A stretch of 64,000 bases of DNA from the NCBI RefSeq assembly GCF_016859285.1, contig NC_053407.1, positions 23,081,215-23,145,214 of the forward strand, written 5' to 3'. The notes below the pieces were generated by a model. The model worked only from the letters and a program-made list of their open reading frames with translations. It did no database searches and was not told where the DNA came from. Below, piece by piece: positions 25,690 through 38,200 of the stretch. Each line of letters opens with the position of its first letter. Position 1 is the first letter of the stretch. Source of the DNA: Xiphias gladius (lineage: Eukaryota; Chordata; Actinopteri; Istiophoriformes; Xiphiidae). Position numbers and translations under genes: made by a program.

Positions 25690-28600
25690 AGTACTGGTGT
25701 ATTTAGAGTGAGCTGCTGTTTTCACTGTTGCTCAAAAGTACTTGATCTATGGGAGATTTTGTCTTGTCTTGCGTTAATGTGGCGAGCTTTTTATCCCTGG
25801 ACTGTAGCAGTGTGAGTTTAGACGACTCCACATCAGAGACAAAAACGATTGCTCAGTTCTGCTGACTGAAGATAACTTAACAGAAGGGAAATGGACTCCA
25901 ATAAGAAAAAAAAAACATTGTGTGAAAGTGAAGGGCGCTAGATATTTTCTGTTTTAACTATAGCAGCATTTTATAACCTTGCTTTGTAATTCAAAAGGAC
26001 CCAGTGGGATATTAAAGAATTCCCGTCCAATTGGAATGAACATTATGTGAGTCATTCTACTGTTGTATGAGTAGGCACAGTCATAACAAAGGTTAGAGAG
26101 AATGACGTGTTAAAATTATCAGGTGGAAGGTGCAGGCCTTTTGAGGTCACAGTGGTGGGAAAACACATTACACATTCATTACAGCATGCATGCACAGTGA
26201 CCTGCACAGTTGTTTTCCTCTCGTCTTATCTCTCCTTCTGTCCTAGGTCTGTCTCCATTGTCTCTAAGCAATTGAGAGCATTTCAATGACAGGAATCTTG
26301 TTTTGTTGAATAGCGTGGACTAGTCGGACCCAGATGCCAAGACATTCCAGGAGCTGGTAGTCTTTCCTTCTGGCAGCCCTGCATCTCTGTCTCCTCCACT
26401 CGACTCTCCCTGTATTTTGGCTTTTTTCACTCCTCTTTCCTCCTTTTTATTCCTTAGTCCTCCTCAAGGTGACTGTCGGAGAGAGAGAGAGCAAGAAGGG
26501 GAGGTAATTGTGCCTCTATTTAAGAGTCCCTGTGTTTTTGTTTGCCTATGTGCTCTGTCTCCGTGTGTTAAATGTTCAAAGAAAGACTGTCTACTCAGTA
26601 CTGCATCAGGACTGCACTCTACAGTGTACATAGCGGCCTGGTTTTCCCTGCTGAATAAGCCACACCACTTCACAACACCTAATTGCCATTCATTACATGT
26701 CAAGACTACCACACACTCCCTCATTCTACCTCATTCAGTATCTCATATCACTCTTGCATGTCATGCCACCATGCGTCAGTAATCGTGCGATGGTATAATT
26801 TGGCATGGATCAGAGAATGCAGTGATAGCAGCCCTGAGCTTTTCTCCAGGCTTTGTAACTCCCCAACAGATGGCAGTGTGAATTGCTCTATCAGCACCGG
26901 CCAGCTTGTGAGGCCTGTGTGTGAATGAAGGATAACTGTTCTACATGACATTCATAGTAAAACAGACACCCCTTCTCTTCTCTTCTCTTCGGTTATTGAC
27001 CTCTTGAACTCTGAACTCTTTTAAAGTTAGGAAAAACGTATATTTTCAAGCTGTATAGTAGTGTACAGGCAGTATATATTCTGTGCCTCTTGTATATGCT
27101 GCTTACACTAGGCGAAATATTCAGACCCAAGGCACTGCCGTATATTCCAGATGTCTTGGGCATCATTCTACACACATTTCACAGAATTCATCCTGACATA
27201 TTTGGCATCTCGGGAAACTTGTGCATTATCAGAAGAATGAAAGATAAAGTTGTGTGCGTTTAAACAATGCTTGGCCACACAACATTTGCAGTAAGTCTCC
27301 AGTAGGGTTCATGAAGCGAACCCATGTCAAAGCTCCGTGTATGATGTCATCTGTGTCTGACATGTGCAATTTTCTGTTCTTGTTTCCATACTGGCTGCTT
27401 TTATTAACCTTTGTGCCGCAGCCTCAGCGTCTAAGATAAAAGTATCCTGCCCGGGTAATAAAGTTGAGAGCATCTGTGTTATTTCATCTCCAAATAATTT
27501 TGGCTTGAGTACTCATACCTAATGCAACCAGATTGGAAAAGCCATCTCTGTTCTACGTTATTCTGAGCAACGGAATTTCACTACACAGGCTATTCACATT
27601 ATTAATTTACTTTACTTTGCAGGACAAACTGTCAGTTAGGCTCATGATGACTTTTACCCAGTGGTGTCACTCAGATGTTTACACTCAGCAGGTCTCTATT
27701 AGTTTTCCACAATTACTCTCTGACCTATGCTCTTCCCTACAGCTCTTTGGCCACAGTTAATGTCCTGACCAGGATGTGGTACCTCCTTGTTTACTCCTTG
27801 TTTGTTTGTTGTTTGCTAGGTGACAAGTAGAGTAGCACAAACAAGTATGTGTTCATAATGTAAGTGCATTTGTTTGTCTATTTTTATGCATCTGGGTTTG
27901 TTGTAGTGTACCAGATAACAAACAGACAGTCCCAGGGGAGGACAGGAAGGTGGTTCAGGAAGGGAGTTCCTGTGTGAACAGGAGATCTGTGTCCTCCCCA
28001 CCGTTGTCACCAGACAAATATACTGTAAATAATTATTAGATTATAATTAGATAATAAAACAAAATATTATTATTTTTTTTAGCCTGACAGATGTGAGGTT
28101 TTTCAGCTTTTCTCTGTTTTGTAACATTGTAAATTGAAAAACTGTGGGTTTTGATGTGACGGTTGGATAAAACGAGCTAGATGTTCTGTACAGTTCTGAG
28201 TAATTGTGAGGCGCAGTTGCACTAGTTTTGGACAATTTATAGATTAAATACTAAATAATTTAATTAAAAATCATCATAAAATCATTTTATTAATCACAAT
28301 TTGTAAGATTTTTAAGATCATTAGTCTCAGTCCTATAGCTAATGTATTTTTCTGTAAGGTTTTGAGAGACATAGTATTATCAGCCAGTCCGAGAAAGACC
28401 TTTCTATTTTTATTGAATGAAAAACTTGTATACCAGTTTTCTACATACTGTATTTGTGTGCTGTATTAAATCCTCTGCATTTTTTATGTCAGGTGATAAA
28501 AATCTGAAGGTTATAAAAGTCTGCACTTCAGTTTGTTCAGAAATGGTAAGGTGGAAATGGAAAGGAAATGGAAAGAAAGGTAACTTCCACAAAAGCTGAA

Positions 28601-31052
28601 TTTTCATCTAAAAATATTGCTTACATCTTAAATTGACTAAAGTGAAAAACTTAACTAAGATAAAGCAATTATACTTAAAAGCACCAGACACTTGGGCACG
28701 TGTCTCTCTCCCTGAGTGGACTCAGTCAGAGGGACCTTATCTGGGTTCAGGCAAACCCCTGCTGCAGAAGTTTCAGGCCTGTTTGTGACTGTCCCATGTG
28801 TTGTCTGTGGTCAGAGGGAGGGTCGGGGACAGCTGGAGCATCACCTGTCACTGGATCACATGCGTTTATATGACACAGTAGTGGTGACACCCAACCCGCG
28901 CATTTACACACTACACAGGGTGGACAAATTGACAAAACACGCTTCCCAATACAATAGCCCTACAGTAAATGTCAATTTAGGGAAACTCATGTAAAACTAA
29001 ATTAATTGGTTCACCTAATTGTTATTAACTATAAAAAGGAACGTGTTTCTTTTATTTTGTCCACCTCCCTGTATTTTGTCTCATCCTGACTAAAAAATAA
29101 AAAAACATTAACTAAAAACTCAAAATCCACTACAAATACAGGGAAATGTACTCTTGCAACACTCAAGCTCGCAACCACCAGTGACACAGTCATACACATG
29201 CACTTGTACATTCTCCCCCTATCCTTGCTGCATCTCTCACCCACATCCATGGCCAGAAAGCAGACACATACACTTAGTAAGTGGCAATAAATTAGTGTTG
29301 TGTGTTTGCAACATGCCTGTCTAATTATGTTTTTCTTGACGCTCGGTGAGTCCCCTGGGCCACTGCTTTCAGAAACACAGCTGGAGGAATTCCTGATCCA
29401 TTTTAAACCCCAACGAGAATGTTGATAAGTCTGTAGATTACTGCCTACCATGTTTATGATAGCCTATTATTCTCTAAGCTTCTTCCGGGCCCAGCGCGTG
29501 CTTCGTCTACTTAGCACAACTATTTAGGTCATGGTACAATCTCAGAGGAAAGCACCGGGGATGGTGAAATATCAGCGAACCTTAGCAAAAAAAAAGGTCA
29601 AAATGAAGTTATTCTAATCCATTATACTGTATATTTCAGAGCAATCCAACATTTACAAGTAATTGATGAATAAAGAAGTCAGACTTTTGAGCAGCCAGTG
29701 TACTTGCATATGACCTTACACGACATAAAGATTAGTCCGGGCTGTCTTTAACTGTAGATGTACGCAATTCTAAAAATGTAAAATTTCTGAGTAATGAGAT
29801 CTAGGAACTTGACTCACATAAAAACTTGACGACAGAGATGTTCGCGGGCAAAAAAAAAAAAAAAAAAGCAGAACAAATATATTTGTCTAATGTTTGTCAG
29901 ACGCTCAGTTCTTTATAAATTATGATCACTGGCGTGCTGTGATGTGATTTTCATTCTTTTCTGTGACATGTTCTGATATTTCAGATTTATGCTTCCTATC
30001 GTGGTTCATATTTCAACAACAATAATAGCTGCTAAATGTCCTGCTCTGCCATAAAAATGCCTGGGCCATCAGGCACAGGCACTAAAAGATGGGGAGAAAG
30101 AGGGGCCATACCCTTAAGCCTATGAAAATGCCACTGATGTTAACTATCCGACTGTGTCCTGCCAGAAATACCGCAGTTGGGCTGGAGTTGTTCGCTATCA
30201 GTGTCTACTAGAGACGGGAGTCTGAATCTGTCTGTTCTGCCCGGTGCGTGAGATGTTATGGCTCTTTGATGTGCTTTGCTGTTTAGGCTTTGATTTACGA
30301 AGCGCCATCTTTATCATTTTCCCTGCTTTGTTGAAGCCATTGGAGCCATCAGAGGATATTAGTTTGTGTGAGTGTGCTGTCTAAGTATTTCTGTCCATGC
30401 TAACTAGATAAGTACAGAGTTAAAACCAAGGCCAAGGCTGTGAAGATGTAGAAAATCCCTTTGAAGTTACAAGGCTGTATGCACTAAGTTTCAGCACCTT
30501 CTTTCTTGTGGTTGTGAGTGTGTACTGTACACAACTGTGTCTGAGTGTGTATGTATGCAGATGTCCTCACAGTATGTGCATGTCACCAGACAGTCTGTTA
30601 TCTGTTTACTTACATCACTCAGGTGGAGCCACTCATCTGTATTTACACCATGGTTAGACTGGCTGCGCCTCGTCAGAGATGTCTCTGTGTGACACACCTG
30701 TGTTTATGGTTGGGGAAGCATGTAAACAACAGCAGCCTGTATATATGTGTGTGTGTGTGTGAGAGAGTCTGTGCACCCACTTGGGGATCGTATAGCTCAA
30801 CAGCTTTTGTAATGAGTGGCTTTAGCAGGTAGACAGCGACTGGCAGGCTAACATGTCATTATACCCTGCGCTGCTCTGTCATTGGGATGAGAACTATATT
30901 AAAGATAGATGGATATGAAACAAAAGCACGAACTCACTGACATTCTTTGTTTCATAATGCCAGCTCTACATTGTATTTATGTTCAGAGTGTTTATCCTGG
31001 AGGCCTTCAGCTGACCTAACCTGTTTGTCTTTTGTCATTGCGTTAAATCCAG
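25690..31052. other. Non-coding stretch before the kcnq1-like last exon
   Basis: No additional exon is supportable. The preceding exon of the KCNQ1 family is only about 62 bases in mammals, coding for the first half of the assembly helix. It was not found by eye and may lie left of the window. The acceptor at the right end is a good one: a T-rich tract, then AAATCCAG ending at 31,052. Confidence 0.5.
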
Positions 31053-31199
31053 GTCCATCAGATGGACCAGAAAATGGACTCAGTCCTGCGGATCCTGAGG
31101 GAACAGTTCCTGCCCAAGGCAGAGATGACGTCCAAGCCCTCCATCCGCAGGGTGACCATCCAGAAATGCATGGGGGCCAGCATGGACGAGGGCCCCTGA
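31053..31199 (+). CDS. kcnq1: Last coding exon of a KCNQ1-type voltage-gated K+ channel
   Basis: The exon encodes 48 residues and a stop, with strongly G/C-ending codons. It starts VHQMDQKMDSVLRILREQFL and ends SMDEGP. The start aligns with the helix-D assembly coiled coil of human KCNQ1 (VTQLDQRLALITDMLHQLL), matching at V-x-Q-(L/M)-D-Q-(R/K)-(L/M). From knowledge of the human gene, its last exon also begins at that valine in phase 0, as here. Human KCNQ1 ends in DEGS. Helix D drives tetramer assembly of this plasma-membrane channel alpha subunit. The tail after the helix is about 30 residues, shorter than in human. An IRRVT stretch is a possible basophilic kinase site. The gene is cut by the window, and the rest must lie upstream. 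It could be the orthologue or a teleost paralogue of KCNQ1, which this exon cannot decide. Confidence 0.72.
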   Translation, partial: VHQMDQKMDSVLRILREQFLPKAEMTSKPSIRRVTIQKCMGASMDEGP

Positions 31200-33110
31200 T
31201 GTCACAGAGACGGTTGCCCTGGGTATGATGACGTCACCACCAAAGGACAATTAAAAGGGCAGGAGTACACATAGACAGCCTAGCCTACATGGGGGCCTGC
31301 AAAATAATAAGGGGACTCAATTTTCCGAACCAAATTCCTTCTACTCCTTTTGTGAGATTTCTCAGACTTTTATCCCTGAGAAGCGAACAACATTTAACCG
31401 TCCACTTGGCACTGCTCTGGGGCAAAAGAACTACTGAGAGTGTGATTCATTGGTAGAAAGCAAGCTGACTAATCTCTTTCTTTTGATGATTGTCAGGACT
31501 GTTTGGCTCTTTTTTTGTTGTTGTCCACATGTAGCTTTCTCTTCTACACTAGCAATGTGAGCCCACAGTCTTCCCCTGCAGCACACAGTCATTCAAGCAG
31601 CGACATGCTGCATGAATTTATTTCACTACATTAACCTCATAATCACACTACTCAGATGATGTTAATTTATGTGTGGCCTGTCACTGAGCTGCATTCCTCT
31701 ACTCCAAATATTATTCCAAAGCTAACTAACCCAGTAATGAAGTCGTAATGCAATCAAAGCACTGACGTTCCCCAAAGACACAGAGAAAAACTGAGAGTCC
31801 AGCCATGGCAGAGGCATTCCTCAAATCCTTCTGATTATCTTGGCACCATCCACACCCAGTACACAACAGGGTTATTTCCATAGCCACATATCCATCTAGC
31901 CTAACTGTACTTAGACTGCAGCGGGTGTTTGTTAGTAGTGATCAAATAACACGAGGAGGGAAAGGCGGATTATCTGTTGACTTTGCCCTGCGTTAGGGAC
32001 CGGAAGGCCGGAGTAAAAGAAATGGAACTAAAGAAATGTGACTGGGGTGAGGTGGGTGGCTAAAACGGTGCTAATTTACAACTATGCTAGAGCTAATAAA
32101 AATAGCCAATCTGCCGAGGCAAGGCCCGGTGCTGTGTTACAGGAATAGTCGTGGCACGGTCTCTGTTTGCCCGAGGTCTTCACTGCGAGATTTCATACGT
32201 ATATCAATCTCAAACTCTTTTAGCAGCGCCAGTACTTACACCAGCACCAGAACCCCGCTTAATAGCCTCTATTACCCTCTTCAGGGGGCACACACTGCTG
32301 TGTGCAATTTGAAATAAATTTGCCCCATTAAAGCTCTGATTATTTTTTCTCTCCTGAGCTAATTAAGTGCTGAATTCCTTGGTAAGGGGAGATTACTCAC
32401 TGTGAGCGTCTAATGAAAAGAAACACTGGAAAATGTGCAGAATTTAAACTGTGAGCTCTGAGGAGCAGGCTCACTAATTCTGTATGAAAGGCTGGGAAAT
32501 ATCAGGCTGCCACTGAGAGGCCACGTTTGAAATAAAAAGACAATGCTCTCACTTTCTTCCCATACTCATTGTATTTATCTGACAGGACATGGAGGCATGT
32601 AGGAAGTAGAAAATAGAAAATAACTCATCTCTGTAGCTACAGTATGAAAGGCCTCCCGTAATTATAGCATGCACATTACTAAAAAGATGGATGCACACAC
32701 AAAAGAGGGGTGAACAAGGGAAGTGAAAAGAGGAGAGGCTTTCTCTCTGCACTAACATATATTTTCATATTTTTTGCAGTGGTTAAAAATGACCTATTAT
32801 TTGTCCTCTATGAAATAAAGTGGTTGTATTTTAAGGCACTAATTTTATGACAGACCTTGATACATATCTACCTGTCTGTTCTCATGTACAGTTTTATAAG
32901 AGATGTAAGTCGAGACATTGCCTTATTGTACTGCATTTATTATCACGTGGAAAGATCAACTTGGAACATGTCTGCTTGTTGGAATGATGAGAAACACAGA
33001 GACTGAGGCTCCTGTTGTACAGATGGATGGAAATGATTGTAAATGATATTCACGCACACCCTCTGCACTGTAGCTCTGCTGTAAATAATAAAACTCCACT
33101 TCATTACGCT
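31200..33110 (+). other. kcnq1: Probable 3' UTR of the kcnq1-like gene
   Basis: Non-coding sequence follows the TGA at 31,197-31,199. AATAAA signals on the plus strand occur at 32,313-32,318, 32,814-32,819 (followed by a T/G-rich TGGTTGTATTTT) and 33,087-33,092. The second has the best downstream element. The true end needs transcript data. A TGACGTCA palindrome lies at 31,229-31,236. Confidence 0.45.
32814..32819 (+). terminator. kcnq1: Candidate polyadenylation signal, kcnq1-like gene
   Basis: AATAAA is followed within 20 bases by a T/G-rich stretch typical of a downstream element. Alternative signals lie at 32,313 and 33,087. Confidence 0.4.
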
Positions 33111-33119
33111 CTGGCCTGC

Positions 33120-34660
33120 TCTCTTGGCTTGGGAAGAATTTGATTACCGGCTCATCTATTCCATAATTTGCTTTCGTTGGAGGGTGAAACCTGTCTTATA
33201 GTTTTCCTGAGCTGTTTGTTCAAATCTTGAGCCGAGCTGGGTCAAGGTAAGCCATGGGCCGGAGTTTCCATCCAAATAAAATCTCCTCAGCTCCTCATTT
33301 CACTAAATTCCTTTCACACTGCAATCACCACGAAGGGAGAAGAGAAAGAAAAAATAACACGTTCACCGCGCCTGCTTTGAACTTCAATATTCCATAACCC
33401 ATTGAGCGAGGCATGCAGAGGAAAAAGAGAATATGTCTCATATTACCACTCAATTATATTCGCCTTCAAAGGCCAAAAAATACTGGGGATGTCCCAAGAT
33501 CAGCACGGTCCAACGCTGAGAGAGAGAGAGAGAGAGAGAAAGAGGGGAGGAAGAACAGAGGGTTGTCCCGGGAGAGGGGTGGACAAGCAGGGGAGAAAGA
33601 GAGAGAGAAGGAGGAGAGGCAGGAGGAGGACAGCAGGAACATGAGGAAGAGAGCAAAGAGGAGAGCAAAGCCATTTTCAATTAGCCGGAGAGACTACATG
33701 GGCTGGATGGCTGCAGAGCTCCACTGCCTTTTGTCTTCCTCTGGTTTCTATCACTGCTGGGGGATTTTGGCAGGGAGAGGGTGAAGCAGAGAGAGAAAGA
33801 AAGAGAGACCCCATGGCTACCTCCGTCTGCAGAGGCCACTCTGTGTCGCCCCGTGCTCCTCTTTCATCTCAAGGCTAGACAGAGAGAAGAGAGAGACTCC
33901 CACTTCAAAAGACAGTTTGATCTCAGAAGTACACAGGAGCACAACCTAAAAGAGGATCTGAGAAAGCAGTTAAAAGGAGAATATAAGGGACGCACTGTCA
34001 CAGACACTGGACAGTGAAATCTGGCAGTCCCAGAGTATGTGCGGGGGAGGAACTCATGCTAGGTCATGAAAGGGTACACTCTCTGAGGTTTGCTGATCGT
34101 CCATGTCGTCTTTGATCCTGCCACCTCAGCCACGCTCAGCATAGAACAGAATTTTGTTATGCTGCCGAAAATAAGCTGGTTTTGGATAGAAGTCGCAAAT
34201 CACACAATTCGTGGTTAATTGTGAAACTTATACACCTTGCACATAAAATGATTAAAATAATCAGCTGACTAATTGCTAATATAACATTAAAAAATGACAT
34301 GACCTTTAAGTACTGCTTGTATTTTAGCAACATGTGCATTGTTGGTGTGAAATATAAATCCTCACTCATGTCATTGCCCCAGTTTGCTTCCCCGACTCCT
34401 GACTCTCACTATCCTCATTAGTGACTTTAACAATCTGCCCTTTTCGCACTGGACAGGTAGTGTCCAACCGGCCTGTGTAAGCCTGTAGACCCATAGTTTT
34501 ATGTGATCAGGCATTGGTTGGATTTATTGTTGTTTTGGTTTGTAAAGCAAAGACCTGCACACTCTGAGGTGTTGATTGTCAAAGACAATGATTGGAACAG
34601 CAGCCCTTTCATATTACAGGCAGTTATTTTATTTAATTAAAAAAAAAAAAAACACTTAAA
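33120..34660. other. Intergenic stretch with purine-rich tract
   Basis: No gene recognised. A (GA)n run at 33,518-33,539 opens a purine-rich tract to about 33,670, with more GA-rich sequence at 33,780-33,810. The open frames there are low-complexity Arg/Glu products of the tract. Confidence 0.6.
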
Positions 34661-35262
34661 GCGGCTCCAATCGATAATTTTAAAATAACAAGGGATCAAA
34701 TGTCCACATTTAATACGAAAGGAGTCACTCTGCAGTCCCCCTCAGTTCTGCAGAGCATTTCAGAGTCTCTTTATTTTGGGTTTACGGCCCTCAACTTTTC
34801 TGTTTTGGGTCACTCTCGCTGCTCTCATGGGTATCGTTTTCAGAAGCAGCAGGAAGCTCTGGCTGAAAGCTCTCATGAAAGCTCTGCGCGCAAGAAGCTC
34901 CGATAAAGCCACCGTACACTGACCGGCCAGCAGCAAACAGCGGAGAGACAAAGTTAGCGAGGAGCTGGTGGACATAGTGGAGCATTGAGCAGCGAAAGGG
35001 ACAGAGACGGTATTTCCCTCAGGAGTCAGTGGAGAAAAGACAAAGCTATACGTAGAGTGAATGTCAGACTTGTTAGTTGGACAAACACAACTCACGATGA
35101 ATGCTCAGAAGAATGAACGCTCAGTGTCTCTCTATGTAATTAAGCCGCCGTTTGCTAACACGTTCCCCTCATCAATTTTATAAGGTGACAATACGTCGAT
35201 GTTGAGGTTATAGCTTGTTGCGATGCCCCTCGGTGGCCAAAAATTCAAAGGCAGGTTTAAAG
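34661..35262. repeat. Probable interspersed repeat, about 600 bp
   Basis: The segment starts near AAAGCGGCTCCAATCGATAA, has a middle block with AGCAGCAAACAGCGGAGAGA, and ends near GGTGGCCAAAAATTCAAAGG. This order resembles a non-coding repeat dispersed in percomorph fish introns that I recall from other genomes. No transposase reading is visible. The ends and family are uncertain. Confidence 0.4.
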
Positions 35263-38200
35263 CCCTTATGTGAAGATTCTTTTATCAATTACATCTTTCA
35301 TATTACTCTGACGGTATAAGTTGTGCTGTTTTTTTTGTTTTTGTTTCAGTAGCTACGTATGTGCTGCTTTTCAATCCATGCGTCTTGGGTGGATCAGATG
35401 GCTAAACTATCTCAAAAAAAAGCTAAGTTTAAATTGCATCCAACAATCATTCAAGATAGATTGAAATCTGATTGCGCAAACCACAGGATGGTCTCCTCTG
35501 TCCTTGTGATAACGGAAGCTAAAGTTACAGTAAAATCACACTGAAATTAGCCATTGTTCTCGGTCTCAATAAAGCAACAGGGGAAAATTTCCTACATATT
35601 TGATCAAATACGAGGCGCACACTGAGCTGCTGTAACATTTTCAGCCACTGAACGATCAGTTTGGGGGGAAAGAGCATTGATCTGAATGGGTGAGGCAATA
35701 TCATGAATTAGAGCCTGTGAACAGGATAAAACTTTGGTCTTGCTCGTAGGTTAGAAATACAATGAGTTCATGTTTTTATGTTAGGTTAAGGGTAGTTTTT
35801 AGCTAATACTAGCTTAACCGTTATTGTTGTAATTAAACTGCTAAAGGTCATAAGTTATTCCTCTTCTGGAGCAGGGCCAAACAGGCTCAGCAGGGAGGCT
35901 GTGGCTGGTGAACGGGTGGTAGCTGTCAGGCTGTGCGACCGTGCCTGTTCACCCTGGGGGTGCTTGGGGGGCCACCTGTCTAGAGAGGTCCAGGCATGTT
36001 GAGGCCCAGCAGTGCTATATGAAAGCAGATATGAGTCAACAGGTGTGTGTGCATGTGTGTGTATTTGTACTGAATCAACCAAGATTGTGACAAACAATGT
36101 CAGCAGCAGCTGATGCCAGGCACCATGTCAGGAGTTGTCCCTAAATAGCTGAGGACAGCAGTTGCCTGGAGGACAGTTGTTGTACCTCCTCGCCCTCCCC
36201 CGCCTCTCTTTACCATAGAATATTTCACATTCCCATTTTTGGTATTCAAGCAGAAAACAGGCCGTTTCAGTTTATTCTGATTGGCCTACTCTGGCTCAAA
36301 ACCATCATAAAACACCCAATAAACACACACCTGTGATCCCATTAGAGTCAAGTATTAATGTGCTACCAAAGGGGAAAAAAATCCCAGCTCATACAGGAGT
36401 GGAAGGGAAAGGAATTACTTGGAAGAACAACATTCAGTTGGTGTTGTAGAATTATTCTTGGCTAATGAAAAAAGAATTTACATCATTTTTGTGATTATTG
36501 TGTGTAGGCAATTGCGTATGAAAGCAGCTTTACCAAGGTCAAGCTTTAGCAATCAGAGACGGGAGACAAGGCTTTTCATGTTGTGCCTAACGGCACCTTT
36601 TGGATTTCAAAATCACTGTTAACCCCTTATATTACTTAAGTATTGACTTGGTTTCCACGGTGTGCTTGTGAGAAATGCAGCAGCAGTAAAATTCCTTGTT
36701 TTAAATGGCCCCACAGTATTTTGGGCTCTGTTTGCAGGGCCCTCATCCCCAACTCAGAAAACTGTTTTTTGGGCAGCCTTTGACAACAGCAACAGATACA
36801 GTACGCCCTTTGACCCTTTCTCTGTTTGGTCCGAGCAGGGCGACATCACCCCTTGGGATAATAAATCAACCAGAGGCCAGGAGGTTAGATTGACCCCCCG
36901 TGACCTTTGGCCTTACGAGATTTCCCTCAGCCATATGTCTGTGGCTCACCATGCCCCACCCCTCCCAGTGACCAGAGGAAAGCTCAGCAGCCAAGAACAA
37001 CAACACAAACAGGCCCCGTTCAGATCCAAAGATCCGTCTGAGCTGCTCAGTTTCACATCCTGGGTCCAGCCAGCCATAGAAACCCCACCCAGGGCTGGCT
37101 ATGCTAAGTGTGACTGCTGCTAATGTGTTGTTACGGCTGCTGCAGATTTGTGCAGAGGTCCAGGCACACTTTGGAATGGGGGGGGGTTGAGGTGTGGTAG
37201 AGAGGGCATAGAAAGGCTGGCTGGGGGCTGCCTATATAGGTCATATTATTGGGGACTTTTCCCCCAGACAGGGAGAGAATTCCTGGCTTGAAACTGGAAG
37301 GACTTCAGTGGTGTTCTGGGGTTTGGCCAGCCGAGGCAGAATGTTAGGCATGGTGGACAGCTGCATGGAGCTACTGTAAGAGAGAAAGGGGGGCTGTTAT
37401 TGTAAAACAACACAGAAGTGATATACTGTAAAAGCTTGAACGTCAGTCTGGTGTTATGTTTAGATCCTTTAAAGTATATTTAATCAGAAACGGGAAGTGA
37501 AAATAGAACATTAAGACAAGGCCTAAGGATTACTTGAAAATCTTGTCATGTGGATCTGTGCAATATGGTTTCGCTATTACCCCTTTCTTATTACATGCAA
37601 CACTATTTCTCAGAAGTGATTGGTTTCAAGGATGAGGAAATACAGTAGACGAAGATTTCTATCCACCCATCAACCACAATCAAAATCCCGGTCAACTTCT
37701 ATTTAGTCTGTTATTTATAGTAGCATTTTTTTAATTGACTGAACCAGGGAAACTTTAGATTTTATATCTGCCTCCTCTCAGTTAAATCCGCACAGCGCAG
37801 CGGCTCAAAATCCCCTAAACAGCAACACTGTAATCTGCAGTGAGTGAAAATTGAAAACAGGCTGAAAAATTGAATATTGGATAGCCAATGGACCACATCT
37901 ACGGTCGTCCAAAAGCAGAGGTAGGTTTCATATGTTGAAGAGTCTGCTTTTCTCATCAAGCCCCGTGTTGGAGAACATGTTCACTCATTCTTATGGCAGG
38001 AATCTTTTCAACACCAGAACGGAGGACCGTGCGGCGCGGAGGCCCCACGAGCCTCCTGATGAGGGCAGCAGAAGCAGGACAAAAAAAAGAAAAAGAAAAA
38101 AAAAAATCGAAGGAAGTCTGGGTATATTCATATGAAATGAAATGTGGGCCGCGTTATTGCTCGTGAAAAGTGGAAAGTTGATGCGTTTCTAGTACCAAAA

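Noticed and set aside
28716..28994. Possible C2H2-like zinc finger (CVVCG...H...H)
   Set aside because: A single Cys2/His2 spacing in an otherwise unremarkable open frame. The spacing is off the usual C2H2 pattern, hydrophobic core residues are missing, and no splice sites support an exon.
30947..31228. Alternative plus-strand frame overlapping the kcnq1-like exon
   Set aside because: A different frame with Pro/Gly/Asp-rich translation. The KCNQ1-matching frame starts right at the splice acceptor and has strong G/C third positions.
36662..37123. Plus-strand frame of 153 codons
   Set aside because: No known domain, no codon bias toward G/C ends, no splice or promoter context.
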